64,000 nucleotides of DNA from Psychrobacillus sp042944905. GTDB lineage: Bacteria > Bacillota > Bacilli > Bacillales_A > Planococcaceae. The position numbers and the translations under genes are program-made. The DNA lies in the NCBI RefSeq assembly GCF_042944905.1, contig NZ_CP168496.1:2108001-2172000 (forward strand), written 5' to 3'. Shown here piece after piece: positions 33,358-43,358 of this stretch. Every line of letters begins with the position of its first letter. Position 1 is the stretch's first letter. The notes below the pieces were generated by a model. It ran no database searches. It saw only the letters and a program-made list of their open reading frames with translations, and was not told the DNA's origin.

Positions 33358-34921
33358 TTAACTCCCCATTTTCAATCTTAAATTTACCCTTTGTTGCTTT
33401 AGATAACGTTGTTGACTTGTTACCAATCTGAACAACAGTTCCGGCATTCGCTTCTTGTGTAATATCAATGAAATAATCTGTAGAAGTACGAAGTAAACTT
33501 AGGATTCTTTTTATTTCGATATCCAAATCTTTCACTTCATTTTCCATCATATGATATTTTTGTTTTGTTTGTTCAAAAGCAGCAATTTGTTGTGTGGACA
33601 TAGTATTTTTAAATTGATTTAGTTGGCTAAGTTGGAAATTCAATTTTGTCATTTCTTCTTGAAGCTTCATCATTTCTTCTGCCTTTGTTTTTGCATTTTC
33701 CGTTAATATTTTTCTATCTATTCCTAGTACAATTAGTTCTGTCTTTTTTTCTAAACTATTTCCAGCATAGGCGGCAGTGATAGAATTGATCGCTATAACT
33801 TTACCACCTATGATTTTTCCTTTACGTTCATCTAAAAATATTTCGTTTCCAAAAATAGTTGATCCCATCGTATAAAATCCAATGAACACATTTTCCTGTG
33901 CTTCTAAAGTACAACCATTTGCATGTTTTATATAGATATTCTTATATGCTTCTATTTTCGTAATATCTTTACCAAAAATTCCACCTTTAATAAATACGTC
34001 ACCTTCTGTGGACTTTATTAATTCAGCAGAATTAACACCTTCGTTTGATTCTACAGAAATATCTCCAGAAGCTATAATGGAATATCCCGGCAATACTGTT
34101 CCTTTTATTTGGATGGATCCATCAAATTTTAAATTTCCTGTTTCTAAACCGACATCGCCATTAATAACAAGATGTTTTTGAACAGAAAGAACTCCATTTA
34201 TTTCACCAATAACACCATTTGTTTTGGATCGAAGTACCGTTTTTCCATCTTCCTCTACTTCATATGCCGATTCCGAGTCATATTTTAATGGGACATCATC
34301 ACCTTTTTCACTGGGTATGACTTCTCCAAGTATATTTCTACCCTCTATACCTTCCTGGGCTGGTATTTTTTCTCCAAGCCATGTAGCTTCCTTTATTTCA
34401 ACAATAAAATTCATATCAAAATAATTTGCTTTTCCATCCGCATTTATTTCGGGCTTCTTCTCTGCTTGATGTAAGTAAGTTACTATTGCATCTGTTCCTT
34501 TTTGAGGGGGCAATCCTGTTGCGATTATGTATGTTTTTCCAGTTATTACTTTTTGGAAATCTATTGGAACTTGTCCATAAATAATATTATTCTTTGTTAC
34601 TAGCTGATTAATAGCTGATTGGATTTCTTGTGTATGTTCTTGAATATAGCTTTGTGATTCATAAATTGTTACAACTGCTTGCATCTTGTCAGCACTAAGT
34701 TCTATATCAATACTATCTATCCAACAACCAATTTCTATCGGTTCATGTGACTTATTTTCTACAGCTTTTTTTAATGCCATAAAATTCGTGACTTTTAATC
34801 GTGCATATTTACGAGTCACTTCATCGAATTTCTTCAGATTATACCCATCAACTTTTATCGTTATAAAAGCCCTTCCTCTTTCTTCGGAAAGTACTACTTC
34901 TTCATTTTCTTCAATTATCAT
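33350..34921 (-). CDS. FapA/DUF342 family protein
   Basis: 523 residues. The N-terminal 150 residues are the FapA N domain; residues 165-390 form the DUF342 beta-helix-like region (QEGIEGRNILGE, TNGVIGEINGVLSVQKHLVI, GDISVESNEGV, KGGIFGKD); a coiled coil spans about 400-475 (EMMKLQEEMTKLNFQLSQLN). DUF342 proteins affect flagellar assembly or polar localisation in other bacteria; no flagellar gene is near. Role here unknown. Co-transcribed with yqiK. Confidence 0.82.
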   Translation of the reverse strand: MIIEENEEVVLSEERGRAFITIKVDGYNLKKFDEVTRKYARLKVTNFMALKKAVENKSHEPIEIGCWIDSIDIELSADKMQAVVTIYESQSYIQEHTQEIQSAINQLVTKNNIIYGQVPIDFQKVITGKTYIIATGLPPQKGTDAIVTYLHQAEKKPEINADGKANYFDMNFIVEIKEATWLGEKIPAQEGIEGRNILGEVIPSEKGDDVPLKYDSESAYEVEEDGKTVLRSKTNGVIGEINGVLSVQKHLVINGDVGLETGNLKFDGSIQIKGTVLPGYSIIASGDISVESNEGVNSAELIKSTEGDVFIKGGIFGKDITKIEAYKNIYIKHANGCTLEAQENVFIGFYTMGSTIFGNEIFLDERKGKIIGGKVIAINSITAAYAGNSLEKKTELIVLGIDRKILTENAKTKAEEMMKLQEEMTKLNFQLSQLNQFKNTMSTQQIAAFEQTKQKYHMMENEVKDLDIEIKRILSLLRTSTDYFIDITQEANAGTVVQIGNKSTTLSKATKGKFKIENGELNV

Positions 34922-34985
34922 GACTTATACACTTCCTTCTTAATTATATTATACTCACTTTTCAAACTATGGGTTAAAACAATAG

Positions 34986-35022
34986 AAAAAGCATATGAAA
35001 ATAGTAACTTCGTATGCCTTTG
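34986..35022 (-). terminator. terminator-like hairpin between spo0A and the FapA gene
   Basis: Stem GCATACGAA with TTCATATGC (one mismatch) followed on the minus strand by TTTTTC. It lies 240 bp after the spo0A stop. The rest of 34922-35262 contains nothing I can identify. Confidence 0.5.
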
Positions 35023-35262
35023 TCTTTCTAGGAAAGGTTTATATCATTAATTCCAAAAACTTATATACTGGTCATTTACCTTTTATTTTATTAAAAGGAT
35101 AAATTAAGGATTATTATTAAAGGTACATATCTATCTCCAACAAAAAAACATCATCCCTTACTGATAAGCTTTCATACCAATAAAAAATAATGTTTATTTA
35201 AATGTCCTTACACTAGAAACCTAATTTTTAAAGTTCAGTGCAAATAATGTCTAAATCCTCTT

Positions 35263-36054
35263 TCAGCTAGCCATATTCTCCATACGAATCTTATCCGCTA
35301 TCATTGCTATAAATTCTGAATTAGTAGGTTTCGATTTTAAATGATGAACTGTGTATCCAAACATTTTAGAAATAGTTTCGTAGTTTCCACGGTTCCATGC
35401 TACTTCGATTGCATGGCGTATTGCTCTTTCCACTCGAGAGGGAGTAGTTTGAAATTTCTTTGCTATCTCTGGATATAAAACTTTGGTAATGGAACCAAGT
35501 AATTCAATGTCGGAATAAACCATTTGGATAGCTTCCCTTAAGTAAGAGTATCCTTTAATATGAGCGGGTACTCCGATTTCTTTAATTACATTAGTAATGA
35601 TGTTGTCAATAAAGCGCTTATTTTGCAATGCTTCTTTTTCAGGATTTGATTTTAAAGGTGATTCTTGCACACTTTCTTTTCTGCCTGCCACTTGCTTAAT
35701 TTGTGTAACCAGTCGATCAAATTCAAAAGGCTTGAGCATGAAATAAGATGCTCCTAATTCAGCAGCTTGTTTCATCACATCTTCTTGTCCAAAGGCAGTT
35801 AACATAATGACTTGAAGTTTATTTAATTGATCATTTTTCTGTATACTATCTAAAACTGCAATTCCGTCTAAATGAGGCATAATGATATCTAATAAAAGGA
35901 CGTCTGGTTTAACCGTTTCAAGGAGATCTATGCAAAGCTTGCCGTTTACTGCTGTTCCAATAACTTCTATTTCTGGATGTTTGTCGAAGTAAGCATCCAT
36001 CGTTCGAATTAAATCTTTGTTATCGTCTACAATTACAATTTTTATTTTTTCCAT
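35263..36054 (-). CDS. spo0A: sporulation master regulator Spo0A
   Basis: 263 residues from ATG 36054 (MEKIKIVIVDDNKDL); an ATG three codons earlier has a cramped ribosome site. Receiver domain with the acidic pair in VDDN, phospho-accepting Asp in LLLDIIMP (residue 56 from this start) and Lys in MLKPFEF; effector domain from about 150 with the six-helix fold and recognition helix SRVERAIRHAIEVAWNRGN. It binds TTTGTCRAA boxes as a phosphorylated dimer. The gene has its own sigma-H promoter and 0A boxes, consistent with the positive feedback known from B. subtilis. Confidence 0.98.
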   Translation of the reverse strand: MEKIKIVIVDDNKDLIRTMDAYFDKHPEIEVIGTAVNGKLCIDLLETVKPDVLLLDIIMPHLDGIAVLDSIQKNDQLNKLQVIMLTAFGQEDVMKQAAELGASYFMLKPFEFDRLVTQIKQVAGRKESVQESPLKSNPEKEALQNKRFIDNIITNVIKEIGVPAHIKGYSYLREAIQMVYSDIELLGSITKVLYPEIAKKFQTTPSRVERAIRHAIEVAWNRGNYETISKMFGYTVHHLKSKPTNSEFIAMIADKIRMENMAS

Positions 36055-36091
36055 TACCCTCATCCACCCTTTTGTATTTTTTCACTTAGAT

Positions 36092-36121
36092 AGTATTCGC
36101 CATTTTTGGAAGACATCCTTT
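36092..36121 (-). promoter_or_regulatory. sigma-H promoter of spo0A
   Basis: Minus strand AAAGGATGT (36113-36121), 12-bp spacer, GCGAATACT (36092-36100). This fits RnAGGAwww-N11-12-RnGAATww almost fully. The start would be about 30 bp before the ATG at 36054. Confidence 0.8.
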
Positions 36122-36165
36122 ATTTTTATAAAAAATAAGTCTTTTAGAATACAGTTCTTTTAAAT

Positions 36166-36203
36166 TCCGACAAAAGGTTAATCATTTCATCAGGATTGTC
36201 GAA
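36166..36203. promoter_or_regulatory. two 0A boxes upstream of the spo0A promoter
   Basis: TGTCGAA on the plus strand at 36197-36203 is a perfect core 0A box; on the minus strand TGTCGGA at 36166-36172 differs by one base. They lie about 45-110 bp upstream of the sigma-H promoter. Confidence 0.6.
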
Positions 36204-36237
36204 TTTTCTTTATTTAATTGTATAGGTACTCGCAGAA

Positions 36238-36269
36238 AAAGGCTACACTTAATAAAAAGTGTAGCCTTT
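36238..36269 (-). terminator. spoIVB terminator
   Basis: Ten-bp perfect stem (36241-36250 with 36257-36266), followed on the minus strand by five T. It separates spoIVB from spo0A. Confidence 0.85.
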
Positions 36270-36296
36270 CAGGTTTTGCTGATATTTTTTAAGTTA

Positions 36297-37256
36297 TCAT
36301 GGATTTTTCTTCATCATTTCCGTGATGGATAGTGCCGCTCCATTTTTAGGTTTATCAACGTACATATGCGTAACTACTCCTATGAGCTTATTTTGCTGCA
36401 TAATTGGACTTCCGCTCATTCCTTGAAGAATGCCGCCGGTTTTTTCAATTAGAAATTCATCTGTTACAGTAAACTGAAAAAGGTGGTCCTCAACCGTTGT
36501 AATTTCGATTGTAAAGTCTTGCACTTTTTCGCCATCGATCGAAGTACGCATAATTGCTTCACCAGTCATTATTGATTCTTTGTCAGCAATTTCTACTTCT
36601 TGCAACGGGATGTGGTCAATTGCATTTTGTTCCAACTTCCCGAAAATTCCATATACATTATTTTCATTTACTCCACCAATTGGTGAGGTATTTTGTTGGT
36701 GAGACGTAATTTTGTATCCTGGCTTCCCTGGGATACTTTTCTTTATTTGTTGAATAGAAGATAAATAAATGGAGCCTTCTAAAAATTTCGGTGTCAATCC
36801 TGAAGTATGATCAACTATTTGATGACCTAATGCACCAAATTCGTTCGTTTCTAGATTTAAATACGTTAAGGTACCAATTCCTTCTGTCGCATCTTTTAAA
36901 AATGGAAGAAGTTTCAGTATTTGGTCCGAAGTGAGTTCTGTTGTATACATCTTTTTATTTCGCTCATAATGTATAATGAGTTTTTTATCTTTCACATGGG
37001 TTTTAATGTCTTCTAATGACGTAACTTTTTGTGAATTGATTTGTTGGATAGAGTCGCCAGTACGCAACCAATAATCGTCTGATAGTAATACATCATGACT
37101 AAGAAACACAGCTCCGTATTGAAGGTCAATTTGTATGGATTGTCCTAAGGGTACTACTGAGGAAGTTTGTTTTTGTGCAAAAGCGGGACTGACTGCAAAG
37201 AAAAAAGTAAAGAAAAGTATTGAAATTAGCGACCATATACGATAGCTTTGCTTCAT
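36297..37256 (-). CDS. spoIVB: SpoIVB signalling serine protease (S55 family)
   Basis: 319 residues, about 100 shorter than the B. subtilis protein. Signal-anchor at 1-27 (ending PAFAQ), compact PDZ region at about 35-115, then the chymotrypsin-like domain with His145 (GALGHQI), Asp266 and Ser281 in GMSGSP; the Asp-Ser distance of 15 equals that in B. subtilis. Made in the forespore, it cleaves SpoIVFA to activate pro-sigma-K processing. Canonical position between recN and spo0A. Confidence 0.93.
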   Translation of the reverse strand: MKQSYRIWSLISILFFTFFFAVSPAFAQKQTSSVVPLGQSIQIDLQYGAVFLSHDVLLSDDYWLRTGDSIQQINSQKVTSLEDIKTHVKDKKLIIHYERNKKMYTTELTSDQILKLLPFLKDATEGIGTLTYLNLETNEFGALGHQIVDHTSGLTPKFLEGSIYLSSIQQIKKSIPGKPGYKITSHQQNTSPIGGVNENNVYGIFGKLEQNAIDHIPLQEVEIADKESIMTGEAIMRTSIDGEKVQDFTIEITTVEDHLFQFTVTDEFLIEKTGGILQGMSGSPIMQQNKLIGVVTHMYVDKPKNGAALSITEMMKKNP

Positions 37257-37322
37257 ATTTCACCTCCTATACAATTACTATATCCTGCAGAAGAAACTCT
37301 ATGTGAGGTAAATAATTGATAT

Positions 37323-37352
37323 AAAAAAAAGACCTTACACAGCAAGGTCTTT
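37323..37352 (-). terminator. recN terminator
   Basis: Nine-bp stem (37328-37336 with 37344-37352) plus T tract on the minus strand; the right arm overlaps the recN stop. Confidence 0.8.
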
Positions 37353-39063
37353 AAGCATTTCGTAATATTTTTTTTCGTTCTTCCGCTAATTTTAGCAGTT
37401 CTTTTGAATGTTGCAATGTAGTACTTGTAATTTCAGCACCTGACATCATACGGCTTAACTCTTCGGCTCGTCGATCATCGAACGCTTCTTCTAAAATGGT
37501 GTATGTTCTATTTCCCGATACTTCTTTTTTAATCAGTAAATGTTGGTCTGCCATTGCAGCTACCTGCGGAAGATGTGATATACATAAAACTTGTGAATTA
37601 GTAGCAATTCCGGATATTTTTTCGGCTATCGCTTGAGCTACTCGTCCACTAACACCAGTATCAACTTCATCAAATATGATCGATGTTATCCCTTGATGCT
37701 TTGAGAAAATACTTTTTAAAGCAAGCATCATTCGAGATAACTCACCACCTGATGCAATTTTTGTTAAGGCTTTTGGTGGTTCCCCCACATTCGTTGAAAT
37801 ATAAAATGATATTTCGTCAATCCCATACTCGTTATAAGTTATTTTAGAATGCTCATGGAACATAACAGAAAAAGTTGCTTTTTCCATGTATAGCTCTTGT
37901 AATTGCTCCATAATTGCTTTACTTAATTGTTTGGCAGCATTTTTTCGTTTATCCGTTAAATCATTTGCTTCAAGTTCTAAATCTTTCTCGATTTGCTTAA
38001 TCTTATCTGCTGTTTTTTGAATTTGCTCATCTCGATTAACTAGTTGCTCGAGACTTTTGGAAATTTGCTCTTTGTATTCCAAAATGGCTTCGATAGACTG
38101 TCCATATTTTCTCTTTAGTGTCTGAATGCATGCAAGACGGTCTTCGACATATTGAAGCTGATTACTATCGAATTCCATTTCATCTAATTCATTTTTTAAC
38201 TGATATGCAGCATCTTGCAAAATATAAAACGCGGACGAAACATTTTCGCTTAACTCCAGCATATTCTTATCTACGTCAGAGATATCTTGCAAATCTGCCA
38301 TTGCAGTGCCGATGTAGTCGAGGCCTTTCGATTCAGATAAGATTGCCTCGTATGCACTGCTCATTTTATCAAAGACCTTATGGAAATTTTGAAGCTTCTT
38401 TTTTTCTTCTTGAAGTTGTTCTTCTTCTCCATTCACTAAATTTGCATCATTTATTTCTTCCACTTGAAATGTATACAAATCTATTTTATGTGCAATTTGT
38501 TGCTCATTTTCCGTTAAAGTAGCTAAATCTTTTTTCCACTTTTTATATTTGGCGAAGAGCTCTTTATAAGACTCTTTTACGCTTCTTATCTTTTCTCCTG
38601 CAAACTGATCAAGCAAATGAATATGTACCTTTTCATCCATTAGTTCTTGGCTCTCGTGCTGCCCATGGATATCAATAATAGAGGCCCCAATTTCTCGTAA
38701 TATACCAAGCGTAACTAGTTTTCCGTTTACGCGACATACACTCTTCCCTGAATCATTAATATCTCTTCTTAAAATAATAGATTCCTCGTCTATTTCAACA
38801 CCAACATCTAGCATTTTATGAAAAACACCATGTTTTGGATTCGTGATAATGAATAATCCTTCTAATTCTGCTTTTTTCGCACCATGGCGAATAAACTCTT
38901 GAGAGCCTCTTCCTCCACACAACAAATGAACAGCATCAATTATGATTGATTTACCTGCACCTGTCTCTCCAGTTAATACAGTAAGGCCTTCCTCAAAGCT
39001 TACTGTTAATTCATCAATAATGGCAAAGTTTTTAATTGATAACTCTTTTAACAACGGCTTCAC
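37351..39063 (-). CDS. recN: DNA repair protein RecN
   Basis: 570 residues, SMC-like ATPase. Walker A GETGAGKS at 32-39, a long coiled coil at about 160-370, the signature ASGGELSRMMLALK near 465 and Walker B IIFDEVDTGVSG near 495. RecN gathers double-strand break ends. Standard length. Preceded by argR and followed by spoIVB as in B. subtilis. Confidence 0.96.
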   Translation of the reverse strand: MKPLLKELSIKNFAIIDELTVSFEEGLTVLTGETGAGKSIIIDAVHLLCGGRGSQEFIRHGAKKAELEGLFIITNPKHGVFHKMLDVGVEIDEESIILRRDINDSGKSVCRVNGKLVTLGILREIGASIIDIHGQHESQELMDEKVHIHLLDQFAGEKIRSVKESYKELFAKYKKWKKDLATLTENEQQIAHKIDLYTFQVEEINDANLVNGEEEQLQEEKKKLQNFHKVFDKMSSAYEAILSESKGLDYIGTAMADLQDISDVDKNMLELSENVSSAFYILQDAAYQLKNELDEMEFDSNQLQYVEDRLACIQTLKRKYGQSIEAILEYKEQISKSLEQLVNRDEQIQKTADKIKQIEKDLELEANDLTDKRKNAAKQLSKAIMEQLQELYMEKATFSVMFHEHSKITYNEYGIDEISFYISTNVGEPPKALTKIASGGELSRMMLALKSIFSKHQGITSIIFDEVDTGVSGRVAQAIAEKISGIATNSQVLCISHLPQVAAMADQHLLIKKEVSGNRTYTILEEAFDDRRAEELSRMMSGAEITSTTLQHSKELLKLAEERKKILRNA

Positions 39064-39125
39064 CTCTTTATCAAATTCACATTAGGTATTTATATGGCAT
39101 CACATAGAGATGCTGTTAATTTAGG

Positions 39126-39575
39126 TTAAAGCATTTCGAGTAAACGTTTTTTTACAACTTCGCAATCTGATTCTTCTCTACACAAAATTAAACAAGTATC
39201 GTCTCCACAAATTGTTCCTAATATTTCTGTCCAGTCTAAATAATCGATTAATGACCCAATGGAATGGGCATTACCTGGTAACGTTTTCATAACTAAAAAA
39301 TGACTTGCTCCGTCAATACTTACAAATGCATCGGTCAATGCTCGGCGCAACTTTTGGCTCGGATTAAAGCGTTGATCCGCAGGTAAGCTATATTTATAGT
39401 GGCCATTAGGAAGTGGAACTTTCACTAAGTGCAATTCTTTAATATCTCTTGATACGGTAGCTTGAGTAACGTTATATCCAGCACTTTTTAAAAAATCAAC
39501 TAAGTCATCTTGTGTCTCTATTTCATTATTAGAAATAATATCACGTATTCTAATATGCCTTTGACCTTTGTTCAT
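39126..39575 (-). CDS. argR: arginine repressor ArgR/AhrC
   Basis: 149 residues from ATG 39575 (GGGGTGA six bases before; a GTG nine bases upstream is inside it). N-terminal winged helix with SRDIKELHLVKVP; C-terminal hexamerisation and arginine domain with GTICGDDTCLILC. Controls arginine synthesis and breakdown. An AT-rich partial palindrome GTATATTTATAC, 10 bp upstream, may be an ARG box. Confidence 0.94.
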   Translation of the reverse strand: MNKGQRHIRIRDIISNNEIETQDDLVDFLKSAGYNVTQATVSRDIKELHLVKVPLPNGHYKYSLPADQRFNPSQKLRRALTDAFVSIDGASHFLVMKTLPGNAHSIGSLIDYLDWTEILGTICGDDTCLILCREESDCEVVKKRLLEML

Positions 39576-39646
39576 ACACGTCACCCCATTGTATATTTAT
39601 ACTAATTACTTTATACATTATCATTTCAGTTAAAAAGGTACAAGAA

Positions 39647-39675
39647 AAAAACGCGCCCCATATAGGAGCCGCGTT
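39647..39675 (-). terminator. terminator between tlyA and argR
   Basis: Stem AACGCGGCTCC with GGGGCGCGTT (one bulge) followed by seven T on the minus strand, overlapping the tlyA stop. It uncouples argR-recN from the upstream dxs-tlyA unit. Confidence 0.75.
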
Positions 39676-40492
39676 ATTTTAATGTAGCATGTGCTTCATT
39701 AACTAGAGCCACAAAATCGATCTGATGAGGTATCACTACTTCATTTTCAACACTGATTAAATGAAATAAAAATTCTATGTTGCCCTCTCCACCTGTAATT
39801 GGCGAATAAGACGCATTTTTTAAATGGAAGTTTTGACTTTCTGCAAAACTCGCAATTTCATTCAGCACATCCAAATGAACTGCTTTATCTCGTACTACCC
39901 CTTTTTTACCAACTCTATCTTTCCCTGCCTCGAATTGTGGTTTGACGAGTGCAATTACATCACCGTTTGGAACTAGAATTGTTTTTAAAGTCGGAAAAAT
40001 GAGTTTCAAAGATATAAAGGAAACGTCGATTGAAGAAAAAGTAGGCAAACCTTCTCCAAAATCAGCAGGTGAAGCATATCTAAAATTCGTTTTTTCCATC
40101 ACTGTAACACGAGGATCTTGACGAATTTTCCAAGCAAGTTGGTTACTTCCAACATCCAGGGCATATGCATGTTTGACACCATTCTGCAAACCGCAGTCTG
40201 TAAAGCCGCCTGTGGATGATCCAATATCCAACATGATTTTGTCTTGAACTGTAAGATCGAATTGTTCTAATGCCTTTTCTAGCTTTAGTCCACCTCTACT
40301 CACATATTTCAACACTTGCCCTTTCACTGTCAAAATAGAATCTATTTCTATCTTTTCTCCTGGTTTGTCTATTCGCTCTTCTTTTTTGTAAATAAGCCCA
40401 GCCATTATTGCACGTTTCGCTTTTTCTCTTGTTTCAAATAGACCCTGTTCAACTAACAGGACATCTACTCGCTCTTTCGGAGTCTTCGTCAT
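39674..40492 (-). CDS. tlyA: TlyA family 16S/23S rRNA 2'-O-methyltransferase-like protein (YqxC)
   Basis: 272 residues: S4 RNA-binding domain at 7-68 (VDVLLVEQGLFETREKAKR), then a FtsJ-like SAM fold with LDIGSSTGGFTD at 88-99, VSFISL near 160 and the Lys of ALVKPQFEAG. Named haemolysin in old annotation, but an rRNA methyltransferase in mycobacteria. It overlaps the dxs stop by 4 bp. Gene named yqxC in B. subtilis. Confidence 0.9.
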   Translation of the reverse strand: MTKTPKERVDVLLVEQGLFETREKAKRAIMAGLIYKKEERIDKPGEKIEIDSILTVKGQVLKYVSRGGLKLEKALEQFDLTVQDKIMLDIGSSTGGFTDCGLQNGVKHAYALDVGSNQLAWKIRQDPRVTVMEKTNFRYASPADFGEGLPTFSSIDVSFISLKLIFPTLKTILVPNGDVIALVKPQFEAGKDRVGKKGVVRDKAVHLDVLNEIASFAESQNFHLKNASYSPITGGEGNIEFLFHLISVENEVVIPHQIDFVALVNEAHATLK

Positions 40493-42390
40493 GATGATAT
40501 ATACCTGTTAGAAGGAACAATGGAATGTTCTACTACCTTCACAATTTCTTCTTTTGTAATATTTATTTCATCTAATAACTGATTAACATCCCCATGTTCA
40601 ATAAACATATCTGGTATGCCAATACGTTTCACATTAGCTTTCAATTCATGATCATTGAAAAATTCTAAAACAGCGCTACCAAATCCACCTTGAAGAATAC
40701 TTTCTTCCACCGTAATTATAGGTATATGGCGTTGTTGTAGTGATCGTAACATATCTTCATCTAATGGTTTGATAAAACGAGCATTAATTACTTCAACAGA
40801 AATATTAGCTTGTGCTAATTGTGCGGCTGCTTCTAGCGCCATTGGTATAGTAGTACCGAAAGTTAGAATGACAGCTTGTGTCCCCTCTTTCAATACTTCC
40901 CATGAACCAATAGGTATCAATTTCAATTCTTCATCCATTGGGACTCCTAAACCATTTCCACGAGGATAACGAAGAGCAATTGGACCATCCGAATAATCAA
41001 ACGCTGTTTTTACCATATGCTGTCCTTCATTTTCATCTTTCGGCATCATGATCACCATATTAGGTAAGTGACGTAAAAATGAAATATCAAATACGCCTTG
41101 GTGCGTTTCTCCATCTGCTCCAACTAGACCCGCACGATCAATCCCAATAACAACATTTAAGTTCTGTCGACAAATATCATGAAGAACCTGATCGTAAGCA
41201 CGCTGAAGAAAAGTTGAATAAATGACTAAAAATGGTTTCATACCATCTGCTGCAAGGCCGGCAGCCATTGTAGTCGCATGCTGCTCTGCAATACCAACAT
41301 CAATCATTCTGTCTGGAAATTCAGAAGCAAATCCTTCGAGTTTTGAACCTACTGGCATGGCTGGTGTAATTGCAACGATACGTTTATCATTTCTCGCAAG
41401 CTTTCTTGCAGTTTCTGCAACAAGCCCACTCCATGATGGTGCAACAGAAGTTGACTTAACAAAATCTCCTGTTTCCATTTTGTAAGGGCCAGTTCCATGC
41501 CAAGTACCTATTTTATCTTGTTCAGCAGGTGTGAATCCTTTTCCTTTTTTCGTAATAACATGAAGAAGGACTGGTCCTTTCATCTTTTTCGCATTCTTAA
41601 GATTTTCTTCTAATGCTTCAAAGCTATGTCCATCAATTGGACCTAAATACGTAAAACCTAGTTCTTCAAAAAAGACGCCAGATACAAGTAAATATTTCAA
41701 GCTATCCTTTACACGTTCAGCTGTGCTTGCTAATTTCCCGCCTACTGCTGGAATTTTCTTCAATAAGATCTCTAACTCATCTTTGGCTTTATTGTATGTT
41801 CCGTGTGTACGTAGTTTTCCTAAAACATTATGAAGAGCCCCTACATTAGGAGCTATTGACATTTCATTATCATTTAATATAACAATCATGTCTGTTTTTT
41901 CATGTCCTATATGATTTAATGCTTCTAGAGCCATTCCACCAGTAAGAGCGCCATCTCCAATTATTGGTATGACGTAATTCGATTTTTTTTGTAGATTGCG
42001 CGCTGTCGCCATTCCCATTGCAGCAGACAGAGAGGTGGAGCTATGACCAGCTTCCCACACATCATGTTCACTTTCTATACGTTTAGGGAATCCGCATAAT
42101 CCTTTAAACTGACGTAAAGTATCAAATTGATCCGCTCTACCAGTTAATATTTTATGGACATACGCTTGATGTCCAACGTCCCATAGTAATTTATCAGTAG
42201 GACTATTAAACGCACGATGAAGTGCAATTGTTAGTTCTACCACTCCTAAATTCGGTCCAATATGTCCACCCGTTACAGATAATTTTTCTATTAAAAACGA
42301 TCGAATATCTTCACTTAATTCCTTTAATTGTTCATTATCTAAACTTTTTAAAAAGGATGGGCTAGAAATTGATGTTAAATCCATTGCCAT
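40489..42390 (-). CDS. dxs: 1-deoxy-D-xylulose-5-phosphate synthase
   Basis: 633 residues from ATG 42390 (AAGG six bases upstream; another ATG at 42384). Thiamine-diphosphate enzyme: SGGHIGPNLGVVELTIALH, WDVGHQAYVHK, GDGALTGGMALEALNHIG with the Mg/TPP motif, and IDRAGLVGADGETHQG in the pyrimidine domain. Makes DXP from pyruvate and glyceraldehyde 3-phosphate for isoprenoids. Followed by tlyA with overlap and preceded by ispA 80 bp upstream. Confidence 0.97.
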   Translation of the reverse strand: MAMDLTSISSPSFLKSLDNEQLKELSEDIRSFLIEKLSVTGGHIGPNLGVVELTIALHRAFNSPTDKLLWDVGHQAYVHKILTGRADQFDTLRQFKGLCGFPKRIESEHDVWEAGHSSTSLSAAMGMATARNLQKKSNYVIPIIGDGALTGGMALEALNHIGHEKTDMIVILNDNEMSIAPNVGALHNVLGKLRTHGTYNKAKDELEILLKKIPAVGGKLASTAERVKDSLKYLLVSGVFFEELGFTYLGPIDGHSFEALEENLKNAKKMKGPVLLHVITKKGKGFTPAEQDKIGTWHGTGPYKMETGDFVKSTSVAPSWSGLVAETARKLARNDKRIVAITPAMPVGSKLEGFASEFPDRMIDVGIAEQHATTMAAGLAADGMKPFLVIYSTFLQRAYDQVLHDICRQNLNVVIGIDRAGLVGADGETHQGVFDISFLRHLPNMVIMMPKDENEGQHMVKTAFDYSDGPIALRYPRGNGLGVPMDEELKLIPIGSWEVLKEGTQAVILTFGTTIPMALEAAAQLAQANISVEVINARFIKPLDEDMLRSLQQRHIPIITVEESILQGGFGSAVLEFFNDHELKANVKRIGIPDMFIEHGDVNQLLDEINITKEEIVKVVEHSIVPSNRYISS

Positions 42391-42473
42391 CACACACCTT
42401 CTATTAGATTTCCTTCATAACACTTTACTTATTATAATAACAATAATCTTCCTTAAAACAAAATTATTCGCAA

Positions 42474-43358
42474 TCAATTAGATCTTTTCGTAATATAATT
42501 TGCAATTTCTACAAGAAGACCTTCTTGTAAACCTACAGTTCGAAGTGCTTCTATCGCTAAACTATATTGGTTTTGCAACTGCACTTTCGCCCCGTCGAGG
42601 GTTAAAATGGATGGGTATGTATTCTTTTCACTTAACGCATCTTTACCTGCAGTTTTTCCCAGTTGCTCTGAAGTTCCTTCAATATCTAAAATGTCATCTT
42701 GTATTTGAAATGCTAGTCCAATATGGAAGGCATAATTTTTTAAAGCTTGCATCATTTCGCTTGGAGCATTCGCTATAATTCCTCCAGCCAAAATACTAAA
42801 TGATAGTAGTGCCCCTGTTTTATTGACGTGAACTGCTTCTAATTCAGATAAGGTCAAATGTTTCCCTTCCCCTAGCATATCTAATACTTGTCCTCCGACC
42901 ATTCCCTCAGCTCCTGCTGCATAGCTTAGTTGGTCAATCAGCTGTATTTTTTGTTCCGAAGTAAGTCTATTTAATCGGGCTATAATTCCAAAAGCAAGTG
43001 TTACCAAAGCATCACCTGCTAATACTGCAAGTGCTTCCCCAAAAACAACATGATTTGTTGGTTTACCACGTCGAAGATCGTCATCATCCATACAAGGCAG
43101 GTCATCATGGATAAGTGAATACGTATGAATCATCTCAATCGCACTTGCAAGTACGATTGCATCTTCACTTTGTACGTTCAGTTCCTCGAGTACAGCAAGT
43201 GTATAAAGTGGTCTTATTCTTTTTCCGCCTGCTTGAAGAGAGTATGCCATCGCTTCTTTCAACTCGGAAGGCACTTTTAATTCTTTGATTAATAAATCCA
43301 TTTTTTGTTCAATAAGTGGTTGATTGGTTTGTATAAAAGATTGCAATAAATTACTCAT
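42474..43358 (-). CDS. ispA: farnesyl diphosphate synthase
   Basis: 294 residues, all-alpha prenyltransferase. First Asp-rich motif DDLPCMDD at 85-92, second DDILD at 221-225, GGKRIRP at 44-50 for isopentenyl diphosphate. Substrate of Dxs pathway downstream. Overlaps xseB by 8 bp. Confidence 0.95.
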   Translation of the reverse strand: MSNLLQSFIQTNQPLIEQKMDLLIKELKVPSELKEAMAYSLQAGGKRIRPLYTLAVLEELNVQSEDAIVLASAIEMIHTYSLIHDDLPCMDDDDLRRGKPTNHVVFGEALAVLAGDALVTLAFGIIARLNRLTSEQKIQLIDQLSYAAGAEGMVGGQVLDMLGEGKHLTLSELEAVHVNKTGALLSFSILAGGIIANAPSEMMQALKNYAFHIGLAFQIQDDILDIEGTSEQLGKTAGKDALSEKNTYPSILTLDGAKVQLQNQYSLAIEALRTVGLQEGLLVEIANYITKRSN

